Shown here in pieces: positions 24,113 through 31,167 of a DNA stretch of 31,167 nt. This DNA is from JAVWHX01 sp036639875 (GTDB taxonomy: Bacteria > Bacillota_I > Bacilli_A > Erysipelotrichales > Coprobacillaceae): positions 1 through 31,167 of the forward strand of contig JAVWHX010000025.1 of assembly GCA_036639875.1 (NCBI GenBank), written 5' to 3'. The notes below the pieces were generated by a model. The model worked only from the letters and a program-made list of their open reading frames with translations. It searched no databases and had not been told where the DNA came from. The number at the start of each line of letters is the position of its first letter. Within the stretch, counting starts at the first letter, position 1. A program made the translations under genes and the position numbers.

Positions 24113-24991
24113 TTAATCTTTAAAAGCATTTCTTATTCTTTCTATAAACCTAGTTGTTGCTGGTGAGAAGACTTGATGTTTCTTCCAAACAATAACTGAA
24201 CCAGTCTCTAGTTTTGGATATAATGGTCTAAAACAGATTTTGCTTTCTTCACTTGTATTCGCTACATTTAAAGTCATAACATATCCCATACCTGCCTCAA
24301 CCAGTAATGCTGCATTATAAACAAGATTATAAGTTGCTACAATTTCAACATCATCAAACACATCACCAAACCAACTTGCTATTTCATTTTGTACAAGTGA
24401 TCTTCTTGAACATAAAATAGGTTGGTTTTTTAAGTCTTGTGGAGTTATATAGTCTTTACTTGCTAGCGGACTATCTTTACGCATTACAACACCCCAAATA
24501 TCTTTTTGTGGCAATCTGACAAAATCATATTTGCTGATATCGACTGGTTCTGCTAAAAGTCCAACATCTATAATTCCTCGATCTAATCTTTCCTTGATAT
24601 CATCAGCATTGCCACTATGAAGATTAAATTCAACTTGTGGATATTCCTCATGAAAACTCTTGACTATCTCTGCTAAGAAACGCATGCTATCAAGTTCTCC
24701 ACCACCTATAAATATTTCACCACCAATAACATCATCAACTTGTTGAAACTCTCTTTCTGTCTTATCAGATAACTCAACAATTTCTTCAGCACGTCTTCTT
24801 AGTAACATACCTTCATCAGTTAAAGTGATTTTACTTTTACCACGGCTAAATAATTGAGTTCCCAATTCATCTTCTAATTGCATAAGCTGACGAGATAGTG
24901 TTGGTTGTGTGATATGTAAGATTTCAGCTGCTCTGGTAATATTTTCTTCTCTTGCGACAGTTAAAAAATATTTAAGTACTCTTATTTCCAT
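24113..24991 (-). CDS. LysR family transcriptional regulator
   Basis: 292 residues, standard length. The N-terminal winged helix is ENITRAAEILHITQPTLSRQ with LEDELGTQLFSRGKSKITLTDEG following. The remainder (about 90-292) is the periplasmic-binding-like effector domain with IFIGGGELDSMRFLAEIV and DVGLLAEPVDI. Effector and targets unknown. AAAGGAGTG precedes the ATG by 5 bases. It is divergent from an XRE regulator across 172 bases that hold promoters for both. No metabolic gene is directly divergent, so its target is not given by context. Confidence 0.9.
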   Translation of the reverse strand: MEIRVLKYFLTVAREENITRAAEILHITQPTLSRQLMQLEDELGTQLFSRGKSKITLTDEGMLLRRRAEEIVELSDKTEREFQQVDDVIGGEIFIGGGELDSMRFLAEIVKSFHEEYPQVEFNLHSGNADDIKERLDRGIIDVGLLAEPVDISKYDFVRLPQKDIWGVVMRKDSPLASKDYITPQDLKNQPILCSRRSLVQNEIASWFGDVFDDVEIVATYNLVYNAALLVEAGMGYVMTLNVANTSEESKICFRPLYPKLETGSVIVWKKHQVFSPATTRFIERIRNAFKD

Positions 24992-25011
24992 AAAACCACT
25001 CCTTTTCTCTT

Positions 25012-25040
25012 ATTATAGCTTTTTTCTTTTGATAAAACAA
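25012..25040 (-). promoter_or_regulatory. promoter of the LysR gene
   Basis: TTGTTT (25035-25040), 17 bases, TATAAT (25012-25017) on the minus strand. Confidence 0.7.
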
Positions 25041-25108
25041 ATACGTTTAAACTTTATATAGATTGATTATTAATTAATTTTATTTATTATAAGTTAACAA
25101 GCATTCAA

Positions 25109-25137
25109 TTGTATATAAATTAAGTTGTTGCTATAAT
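25109..25137 (+). promoter_or_regulatory. promoter of the XRE/helical-repeat regulator
   Basis: TTGTAT (25109-25114), 17 bases, TATAAT (25132-25137) with TGC just upstream (extended -10). Confidence 0.75.
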
Positions 25138-25163
25138 TTATTTAAGAAAGGTAGGTAAATAAA

Positions 25164-26210
25164 ATGAAAATAAATGATATTATCAAGGAAAAAAGAATAA
25201 GTAAAAATCTAACTCAAGAACAAGTTGCTATTCAATTAGGGGTAAGCACTCCGGCCGTGAATAAGTGGGAAAAGGGAATTTCTTTTCCTGATATTACTTT
25301 ACTTCCACCTTTAGCACGTTTATTGGATACTGATTTAAATACACTTCTTTCTTTTACAGATGATTTAACCAAACAAGAGATTGCTATATTTTTAAATGAA
25401 TTATCAGAATTATCAGATAAAGAAGATTTTAAAGTTGTTTATAAAAAAGCGATAGATAAAATCAATGAGTTTCCTAATAGCTATGAACTCATATTAAGTA
25501 CTGCATCTGTACTTGATGGAACGCTTGTCTTAAATAAGAATAAATACTCAGATGAGTATTGTAAAAGAATTGAATCATTATATGAACGTGTATTATGTAG
25601 TGAAGATATCAACCTCAAAAGCCAAGCTCAATCAATGCTTATCAATAAGTACATTAATAGAAATGAGTATGATAAAGCAGAACTCTTATTGCAAGATATA
25701 CCTGATAAAAATTATGTTGATAAAAGAAGAATACAAGCAAAATTATATATTGCTAATGAACAATTTGATGAAGCCGCTTTAATAGAAGAGGAAAAACTAC
25801 TCTCTTCAATAAATGAAGTTCAATCTATTTTATTATCCTTGATGTCAATAGCAATCAAGGATAATAGATTAGAAGATGCTAAGTATATTGCTGATGTATC
25901 TAAAAAATCTATAGAGATATTTGATATGTGGGAATATGCAAAATACATTGCTCATTTCCAATTATATACAGAAACAAAGAATCGAATTCAAACACTAAAG
26001 ATTCTTCTTCCTATGCTAAAATCAATCACAAAGAAATGGGATATTAACCAATCACCTCTATATAAACATGTTAAAACAAAACAAATGGATCCTCACTTTG
26101 CTTCAAAAATGCAAAAAGATATAATTGAATCAATTAACACTGATGAAACAACAACCTTCTTAAAAGATGATCCAGAATTAAAAACAATAACTGAATCTTT
26201 TGAAAACTAA
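25164..26210 (+). CDS. XRE-family regulator with a C-terminal helical (TPR-like) region
   Basis: 348 residues. Residues 4-60 form a Cro/CI helix-turn-helix (LTQEQVAIQLGVSTPAVNKWEKG). The rest is all-helical by composition, with pairs such as KYINRNEYDKAELLLQDI and LYIANEQFDEAALIEEEK that look like TPR units. This architecture recalls peptide-sensing RRNPP-type regulators, but many such XRE-TPR proteins in Bacillota have no known peptide, and no small secreted peptide gene is seen beside it. AAAGGTAGG lies upstream of the ATG. It is transcribed alone and ends at a terminator shared with the ABC exporter operon. Confidence 0.82.
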   Translation: MKINDIIKEKRISKNLTQEQVAIQLGVSTPAVNKWEKGISFPDITLLPPLARLLDTDLNTLLSFTDDLTKQEIAIFLNELSELSDKEDFKVVYKKAIDKINEFPNSYELILSTASVLDGTLVLNKNKYSDEYCKRIESLYERVLCSEDINLKSQAQSMLINKYINRNEYDKAELLLQDIPDKNYVDKRRIQAKLYIANEQFDEAALIEEEKLLSSINEVQSILLSLMSIAIKDNRLEDAKYIADVSKKSIEIFDMWEYAKYIAHFQLYTETKNRIQTLKILLPMLKSITKKWDINQSPLYKHVKTKQMDPHFASKMQKDIIESINTDETTTFLKDDPELKTITESFEN

Positions 26211-26221
26211 ACACTATTAGA

Positions 26222-26258
26222 AAAACAAGTCTCCTTATTTATACGAGACTTGTTTTCT
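26222..26258. terminator. bidirectional terminator between the XRE and ABC permease genes
   Basis: AAAACAAGTCTC pairs with GAGACTTGTTTT (12 bp, 11-base loop). T-rich sequence flanks it on both strands for the convergent genes. Confidence 0.9.
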
Positions 26259-26260
26259 AT

Positions 26261-28516
26261 TTACTCTATTGATTTCAACGCACTTACCATATCTATATGT
26301 TTTGTTTTTCTAGTAATGATAATCATGATAAACGTTGATAAAAACAATGTTCCTATTATACAAATAACAAAAGTTAACATTGAAATTTGTATTAATAAAT
26401 CCATTGATTCCCCAATTGTAGAGATAATAATATAAATAAGAAAATACCCAAAAGGAATACCAAAACAAATACCAATGAGTGTTAAGAAAAAGTTTTGTTG
26501 TCTTAAAATCTTTTTCACTTGTTTATCTTGAAAACCAACAACTTTAAGAGTTGCTATATCACGAATCTTTTCTATATAAGCAAATGTTCCTATATTATAA
26601 ATAACAACACTCCCTAAGATTATCGCTGCCAAGACTAAGATAGCTATCATCAAATTCATACCTTCCATCATTGTATCCATTCCTTCTTTTATATCCTCTT
26701 GAAGATATTGAATACTATTGACTCCTACTTCATTCTTTATATCCTTATCTTTGCCAACTATTGAAGTGACTTGATATTGATGATTCGTTTTTTCATATTC
26801 TTCTTTTGACATTGTTATACCTTGTGTTGAAGGTGTATGAATAATATCTTTAATATAACTTTTTACCCAATTGTTTTCACCCAATAAACGCCATTCAATT
26901 ATATCATCTTTCTTTACATTATACTTTTCAGCAATTTTATAAGATAAAGCAATTCCATTTTGAGGCAAAGGAATCTCTTTTAAATCAGTATCTATTATTT
27001 TCATATATTGAGTATTTTCTTGTATCGTTATTGCATATGTTTGGCTTTTCTCTTGGTTATTGATTTCAATAACATTTTGTTGTAGTGTACTTCCATCAAT
27101 CTTTGCTTTCAAATCATCAATATTAGCTTTATCATTCACATTAACTTGAATATCAAATTGATTTAAATCTTTAAAATTCATATCAATCATACCAGTCATA
27201 CTATCTTGTAAACCAAAGGCACAAAATAATAACCCCATACATCCTGCAATTCCTACAATAGCCATTAGACTTCTTACTTTATTACGCATCATATCTCTTA
27301 AGTTCCATTGTTCATAAAAGCGAAGATGTTTCCATATTGATTTTTCTTTTTTGATATGACCTTTATATTTAATAACAACTGGTCTCATTAATTGAGAAGC
27401 ACTTTCTTTTAACTGATGATAACAAACTATAAATGAAATCACAAAAGATATAACAATAACCAATATAACTAATAGGATACTTATATCTAGAGGTACTGCA
27501 TATAATTCAGGTAGAGAATAGATGGTCCTCATCATTGGATATATGATTTCTGGAACTATCATCGGTCCTAAAATGTATCCTAAGATTGCAGCTATAATTG
27601 TAATAAATAAGATATGTGATAAATAATGAGTAAATATTTTTATTTGAGAAAGTCCTAATGCTTTTAAAACACCTATTTGTAATCTTTGATTTATAATTAA
27701 TTTAGTAATTGTTGTAATAGTTGTTAAAAATGCAATGAATAAAAAGACAATTGGAAAGACATCAGCAAATGCTTGATGTTGTGATATTTCACTTTGAATC
27801 ATATTATAACTAGAAAGATCTTCTTTATCTATATAAGTCATGTTCTTATCATTCAATTGTTGCTTAATAATCTTTTCAGGATTTTCGTTATTTGTTTTTA
27901 TAAGAATTTGAGTAAATGGAATCATGTTTGTATATTGAAATTGATTTGCAGATATAAAAGCATAACCTTGATTCTTAAAGTCTGGAGTTATACTGTTATC
28001 ACTGGCTGAATATACAAACTCTGGATGTAAGACAATCCCTCTAATCGTTTCTTCAATGACAATTCCTTGGTTTTCTAAAGTGATTTTATCGCCAATCTGG
28101 ATATTGTTTTCATCAGCATAGTTTTGATTAATCCAAATACCTGTTTTATCTAGGTCAAAAGTTTCACCACTCATGACTTTCATTTGAGATAATGATGTCC
28201 CTTCTAATAAGTAAACGTCTAAACTTTTACTAACATTAGACTTTTCATGAACTTGGAAAACAGCACGACGCTCAGCATCTTGAATCTCTTTATTTTCTTT
28301 AAGTTTATGAACATCTTCTTTTTCAAAAGATTCCCCCATTATCAAACCATCACTTAGATTTGTTTCGGTATAAAAATTCTGTGAATGATATAATAAACCA
28401 TTCCACTCACTATTAATTCCTGTATATATAAAGACACCTAGAAATATCATAATAAATATTGCGATAAATTGTGTTTTATGGTATATGATATCTCTCCACA
28501 TTTTCTTAAATAACAT
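26261..28516 (-). CDS. ABC transporter permease, FtsX/MacB-like with two FtsX domains
   Basis: 751 residues. One N-terminal helix (about 15-35) precedes a large outside domain. Then three helices (about 250-380), a short inside segment, another helix near 415-435, a second outside domain, and three final helices (about 625-740). This double FtsX layout is that of large lipoprotein/antimicrobial-peptide type exporters in Bacillota. Substrate unknown; there is no BceRS-type pair next to it, only a TetR regulator. The ATG at 28516 overlaps the ATPase stop as TAATG, with GAGGTGA about 8 bases before it. An ATG at 28522 in the same frame is too close to that site. Confidence 0.88.
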   Translation of the reverse strand: MLFKKMWRDIIYHKTQFIAIFIMIFLGVFIYTGINSEWNGLLYHSQNFYTETNLSDGLIMGESFEKEDVHKLKENKEIQDAERRAVFQVHEKSNVSKSLDVYLLEGTSLSQMKVMSGETFDLDKTGIWINQNYADENNIQIGDKITLENQGIVIEETIRGIVLHPEFVYSASDNSITPDFKNQGYAFISANQFQYTNMIPFTQILIKTNNENPEKIIKQQLNDKNMTYIDKEDLSSYNMIQSEISQHQAFADVFPIVFLFIAFLTTITTITKLIINQRLQIGVLKALGLSQIKIFTHYLSHILFITIIAAILGYILGPMIVPEIIYPMMRTIYSLPELYAVPLDISILLVILVIVISFVISFIVCYHQLKESASQLMRPVVIKYKGHIKKEKSIWKHLRFYEQWNLRDMMRNKVRSLMAIVGIAGCMGLLFCAFGLQDSMTGMIDMNFKDLNQFDIQVNVNDKANIDDLKAKIDGSTLQQNVIEINNQEKSQTYAITIQENTQYMKIIDTDLKEIPLPQNGIALSYKIAEKYNVKKDDIIEWRLLGENNWVKSYIKDIIHTPSTQGITMSKEEYEKTNHQYQVTSIVGKDKDIKNEVGVNSIQYLQEDIKEGMDTMMEGMNLMIAILVLAAIILGSVVIYNIGTFAYIEKIRDIATLKVVGFQDKQVKKILRQQNFFLTLIGICFGIPFGYFLIYIIISTIGESMDLLIQISMLTFVICIIGTLFLSTFIMIIITRKTKHIDMVSALKSIE

Positions 28517-29223
28517 TACCATTTCACCTCACTTATCTCACATGGAGATTCTTGTACAACGACTTTCTCAACACCTCCATTTTTAATATAAATGATTTTA
28601 TCTGCTGCTTGTCCTAAAGCCATATTATGTGTAACAATAATTGTTGTATGATGATGTTCTTTACAAGCTTTTTTTAATTCTGTTAAAACCATTTCACCAG
28701 TTGATGAATCTAATGCACCTGTTGGTTCATCACATAGAAGGATTGTTGGATTCTTAGTGATTGCTCTTGCGATAGATACACGTTGTTGTTCTCCTCCTGA
28801 TAATTGAGAAGGAAATTTATGCATATGTTTATCAATACCTAACCCCTTTAAGACCTCTTTAACATCTAAGATATCTTTTTTTATTTCTTTCATTAAAGCA
28901 ACATTTTCATAAACTGTTAATGTTGGAATAAGATTGTAAAATTGAAATACAAAGCCAATATTGATAGCACGATACTTTGCAAGTTCATGATCATTATAAT
29001 TTGTAATATTATTATCATCGATGATAATACTTCCTTGACTAACTCTATCCATTCCCCCAAGAATATTTAAGATTGTACTTTTCCCTGCACCACTAGGTCC
29101 TAACACAACAACAAATTCTCCTTTATTAATGCTAAAACTTATATTTTTTAATGCATATGTTTGATTTTCATTCTCACCATAAACCTTACTTACATCTTTA
29201 AATTCAATAATTTTATCCATCAT
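28516..29223 (-). CDS. ABC transporter ATPase (MacB/LolD type)
   Basis: 235 residues with all ATPase motifs: Walker A GPSGAGKST (42-50), Q-loop FVFQFYNL (91-98), signature LSGGEQQR (141-148), Walker B ILLCDEP (161-167), D-loop ALD and switch histidine VTH (197-199). It powers the FtsX-type permease encoded directly after it (one-base overlap TAATG). Two adjacent ATGs exist (29223 and 29220); the second is better spaced (7 bases) from AGAGGG. It follows the TetR gene on the same strand after a terminator-like hairpin, so the exporter may be only partly read through from the TetR promoter; I saw no clear second promoter. Confidence 0.94.
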   Translation of the reverse strand: MMDKIIEFKDVSKVYGENENQTYALKNISFSINKGEFVVVLGPSGAGKSTILNILGGMDRVSQGSIIIDDNNITNYNDHELAKYRAINIGFVFQFYNLIPTLTVYENVALMKEIKKDILDVKEVLKGLGIDKHMHKFPSQLSGGEQQRVSIARAITKNPTILLCDEPTGALDSSTGEMVLTELKKACKEHHHTTIIVTHNMALGQAADKIIYIKNGGVEKVVVQESPCEISEVKW

Positions 29224-29249
29224 ATATCCCTCTTTTCCTTAATTTTGGG

Positions 29250-29283
29250 TATAAGAAAAAGTATGTGGTAAAACACACTTTTT
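29250..29283 (-). terminator. terminator between the TetR gene and the ABC exporter genes
   Basis: AAAAAGTGTG pairs with CACATACTTTTT (two bulged bases) and ends in T residues on the minus strand, 30 bases before the ATPase start. Confidence 0.6.
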
Positions 29284-29285
29284 GC

Positions 29286-29900
29286 TTACTTTATTTCTTC
29301 ACTATCATCTGTTTTGATTTTATCAACAGTATCGTTCCCCATAAATCCCGCACATAACATTTTAAACATTTCTACAAAGTCTTCTTTTTTTCTCTTTGTA
29401 TGATATTCACATTGGACATAGTGCATAATACAATCAATCATCATATTACTAATGATCACTATAAAATGATTATCTTCCTTCACATTCATATGCCAAGCTA
29501 CGTGTTTTCTAAACATACTTAAAAATTGTTCCCTATATTCAACATATTTTGGTACATCTGTTTTTACTAAAAGAACAAATTCTCTGCATAAAATTGCTCT
29601 TAACTGCGTATCCTCTACGTCGACTTTATCTAATATTCTATCTATATCTTTAGCGTCATGAACTGGTGTATTAAGCCTGAAATGTTCTTCTAATAAGTTC
29701 TTTAAATCTTCTACTTCTGGCAATAGTAATGCATCTAGTATAGCCTCTTTGCTAGGATAGTAATTATAAATATTGCCTAGTGATGTATTTGCTTTTTTAG
29801 CAATTGTTCTTAGTGATGCATTATCATATCCTTTTTTCACAAACTCAATACTAGCCACCTCTAAAATTGTATCTTGTATTTCTTGCTTTTTGATTTGCAT
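29286..29900 (-). CDS. TetR family transcriptional regulator
   Basis: 204 residues. The helix-turn-helix is in the N-terminus: ASLRTIAKKANTSLGNIYNY followed by YPSKEAILDAL. The C-terminal ligand/dimer domain is helical and family-variable. It probably represses the ABC exporter encoded immediately downstream and itself. GGGAGGTGATG precedes the ATG. A promoter at 29921-29949 overlaps an inverted repeat, consistent with autoregulation. Ligand unknown. Confidence 0.88.
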   Translation of the reverse strand: MQIKKQEIQDTILEVASIEFVKKGYDNASLRTIAKKANTSLGNIYNYYPSKEAILDALLLPEVEDLKNLLEEHFRLNTPVHDAKDIDRILDKVDVEDTQLRAILCREFVLLVKTDVPKYVEYREQFLSMFRKHVAWHMNVKEDNHFIVIISNMMIDCIMHYVQCEYHTKRKKEDFVEMFKMLCAGFMGNDTVDKIKTDDSEEIK

Positions 29901-29918
29901 TACATCACCTCCCTACTT

Positions 29919-29949
29919 CAAGCATACTTGCTTTACTCGAATTTATCAA
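29919..29949 (-). promoter_or_regulatory. TetR promoter with a possible operator
   Basis: TTGATA (29944-29949), 17 bases, TATGCT (29921-29926) on the minus strand. The -10 sits inside CAAGCATACTTG (29919-29930), an inverted repeat of CAAG/CTTG around four bases, which could be the repressor site. Confidence 0.55.
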
Positions 29950-29995
29950 TGCCTTAGCTAGATAAAAAATCAATAATTAACATGTGTTCTTTATT

Positions 29996-30023
29996 AAAAA
30001 TAAGCATCTCGTTCAGATGCTTA
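29996..30023 (-). terminator. terminator of the split-barrel flavin gene
   Basis: TAAGCATCT pairs with AGATGCTTA (9 bp, 5-base loop), then TTTTT on the minus strand. It overlaps the stop codon. Confidence 0.9.
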
Positions 30024-30440
30024 CTCTATGTCAAAATCCTCTGATTTAAAATGACTATAGTATCTACCCTTTATAGCCGTAAACTTAAGAACACAATAAT
30101 CAGGATCACTAACTCCTTCTGGATAATACATTGTATCCCCCGTTCTCCAAAGTTTTTCCTTAGCTTCATTAGTCTCTAGAACTTCCATTTCCCCAAGTAA
30201 ACTTACTCCTCTAAAAAATCTAGTATCATAAAAATAAAGACTTGCTTTAGGATGTTTTCTAAAGTATTTAACTTTATTTGACGATGTATTTGTAGATAGA
30301 TATATAACATGAATATCTTCTCTTTCTCTTACTGCTAACATTGCTTTACTAATTGGATATCCTTCATCATCAGTATAACTTACAATTATTGTTTTGGCTT
30401 TATCTATAATATTACCTACTGTTTTCACTGCATCTCTCAT
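30021..30440 (-). CDS. pyridoxamine-5'-phosphate-oxidase-like FMN split-barrel protein
   Basis: 139 residues of the small split-barrel family that includes general stress protein 26. Recognisable are YPISKAMLAVRER (first strands), IYLSTNTSSNKVKYFRKHPK and ASLYFYDTRFFRGVSLLGEM, then the tail LKFTAIKGRYYSHFKSEDF. Members bind FMN, F420 or haem and reduce small molecules; a true pyridoxamine oxidase is unlikely at this length. AGGAGG is about 9 bases before the ATG and a TATAAT box lies at 30467-30472. It stands alone with its own terminator. Confidence 0.85.
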   Translation of the reverse strand: MRDAVKTVGNIIDKAKTIIVSYTDDEGYPISKAMLAVREREDIHVIYLSTNTSSNKVKYFRKHPKASLYFYDTRFFRGVSLLGEMEVLETNEAKEKLWRTGDTMYYPEGVSDPDYCVLKFTAIKGRYYSHFKSEDFDIE

Positions 30441-30504
30441 AACAAGTATCCTCCTATATTTTCTATATTATATCATTTAAAACATTATTTGTACTATATT
30501 ATTA

Positions 30505-30543
30505 TTAAATAAAAGATGTAGAATCATAAGTTCTGCATCTTCT
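30505..30543 (-). terminator. terminator of the Rpn-like gene
   Basis: AAGATGCAGAA pairs with TTCTACATCTT (one mismatch) and is followed by TTATTT on the minus strand, just after the stop codon. Confidence 0.65.
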
Positions 30544-30551
30544 TTATCTTA

Positions 30552-31167
30552 CTATTTACTAGTGTTTAAAATTCTTATAATATCCTCTTGGTTATTGATT
30601 TCGTAGAAATGAGTTTTTAGTGAATCTAATTGTTCAAGATTACTGTTCTCTATATTTATGACTATTTCATAAGATAAAGAATTAAATCTACCTTTTAACA
30701 ACTCTACAAGAAGGGAAATTCTTTCTTCAAGTTTTCCTTCACGTTTTCCTTCGACAAGTCCTTCTTGTTTTCCTTCGACAAGTCCTTCTTGTTTTCCAAC
30801 CATTCTAATCTGATCTGTTAATGTACACATATCTATCTTTTCTCCTTTCTCTTCTTGAATGATTTCTATAAAATCTTCATTATTAACTATCGACATAATT
30901 AATATAGCTATGTCTTTTGATACCTCCATATGTGGTTTGAAGTTATCAATATTTGATTGATAAAACATCTGAATACCTTTTATTAAATCTCTATTGTCTT
31001 CATTTTGAAATAACTCAACATCAATATCTTTAATATCTATAATATGAGCATTCCAATCATTCACTATTCCATCATAGATATCAGGACATTTCATCATATC
31101 ACTAAGTGTTCTAGGTGCATTCCATCTTGGTTCTCCATAATAAACAGTTAAAGTATGAAGAGGTTCT
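30552..31167 (-). CDS. Rpn/PD-(D/E)XK transposase-like nuclease, C-terminal part (start beyond window)
   Basis: The frame continues to the right edge without a stop. The edge encodes LTVYYGEPRWNAPRTLSDMM, the conserved 'YYG..W..P.tL.dm' segment of the Rpn (recombination-promoting nuclease)/transposase-31 family. The nuclease core with its catalytic acids lies outside the window, so activity cannot be judged. An internal ATG at 31097 is not the true start. The C-terminal part has glycine/charged repeats (GKQEGLVE twice, then GKREGKLEER, common in this family) and a helical end. Rpn proteins are implicated in RecA-independent recombination and phage defence and are often scattered in many genomic copies. 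Confidence 0.85.
   Translation of the reverse strand, partial: EPLHTLTVYYGEPRWNAPRTLSDMMKCPDIYDGIVNDWNAHIIDIKDIDVELFQNEDNRDLIKGIQMFYQSNIDNFKPHMEVSKDIAILIMSIVNNEDFIEIIQEEKGEKIDMCTLTDQIRMVGKQEGLVEGKQEGLVEGKREGKLEERISLLVELLKGRFNSLSYEIVINIENSNLEQLDSLKTHFYEINNQEDIIRILNTSK
30744..30791. repeat. 24-base direct repeat, two perfect copies, inside the Rpn-like gene
   Basis: The unit at 30744-30767 is repeated exactly at 30768-30791 and a third copy begins (TTTTCC). Each unit encodes eight residues (GKQEGLVE). Being a multiple of three, changes in copy number keep the frame. Confidence 0.9.

Noticed and set aside
23926..24123. Plus-strand frame of 65 codons in the MerR-LysR gap
   Set aside because: Tyr/Phe/Lys-rich composition from A/T-rich DNA, no ribosome site, and it runs into the LysR end.
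28516..29223. Bacitracin-type (BceAB) exporter assignment
   Set aside because: The permease has a double FtsX layout with two large outside domains and no BceRS pair is adjacent; MacB/FtsX-like is the safer name.
30744..30791. Possible CRISPR-like repeat
   Set aside because: The copies are directly adjacent without spacers and are coding; this is a tandem repeat in a protein linker.

Overview
The window is AT-rich (roughly 30% G+C by eye) and gene-dense. It reads as the chromosome of a low-GC Gram-positive anaerobe, probably a gut Bacillota of the Erysipelotrichia/Coprobacillaceae type. The grounds are strong AGGAGG-type ribosome sites, sigma-A promoters, a T-box leader, a lipoprotein, a wall-anchor-like surface protein, a desulfoferrodoxin domain and an Rpn-type nuclease C-terminus. 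The lineage is inference. No tRNA, rRNA, CRISPR, phage or insertion sequence was recognised.

Layout. 1-3920: an argG-argH-argC operon on the minus strand. Its leader is an Arg-specifier (CGC) T-box, followed by a tiny Arg-Arg reading frame just before argG. 3996-9154: a membrane protein with Asp-box motifs and a 1212-residue Cna/SpaA-type surface adhesin. 9280-10219: an ECF transporter S component overlapping a DUF1893 gene. 10307-14670: an EAL protein with a degenerate GGDEF, a cold-shock gene with a structured leader, and an HD-GYP response regulator. 14725-17074: TspO, then a MarR-MATE operon with a palindromic operator. 17117-20411: a second degenerate-GGDEF/EAL receptor with an extracellular sensor domain, overlapping a xylose-type binding lipoprotein. 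20411-21893: a MefA-like efflux pump behind a leader peptide and a terminator/antiterminator. 21891-23874: an XRE repressor fused to a desulfoferrodoxin, then a MerR-AEC transporter operon with an attenuator-like hairpin. 24113-26258: LysR and XRE-helical-repeat regulators, divergent. 26261-29949: a TetR regulator and a MacB/FtsX-type ABC exporter. 30021-31167: a flavin split-barrel protein and a partial Rpn-family protein.

How the genes work together. Three proteins with intact c-di-GMP phosphodiesterase motifs lie within about 9 kb, and no intact diguanylate cyclase is seen, so this stretch looks set up to lower c-di-GMP. Several small regulator-transporter units follow, each with its own control DNA.

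Most worth a second look: the leader-peptide attenuator before the MFS pump (20411-20684), the XRE-desulfoferrodoxin fusion with all iron ligands but altered catalytic residues (21891-22469), the binding-lipoprotein/c-di-GMP receptor pair (17165-20388), and two mutually exclusive hairpins over the cold-shock gene's ribosome site and start codon (12937-12981). Several reading frames extend upstream of their likely start. Where a ribosome site or promoter decides, the shorter start is given.
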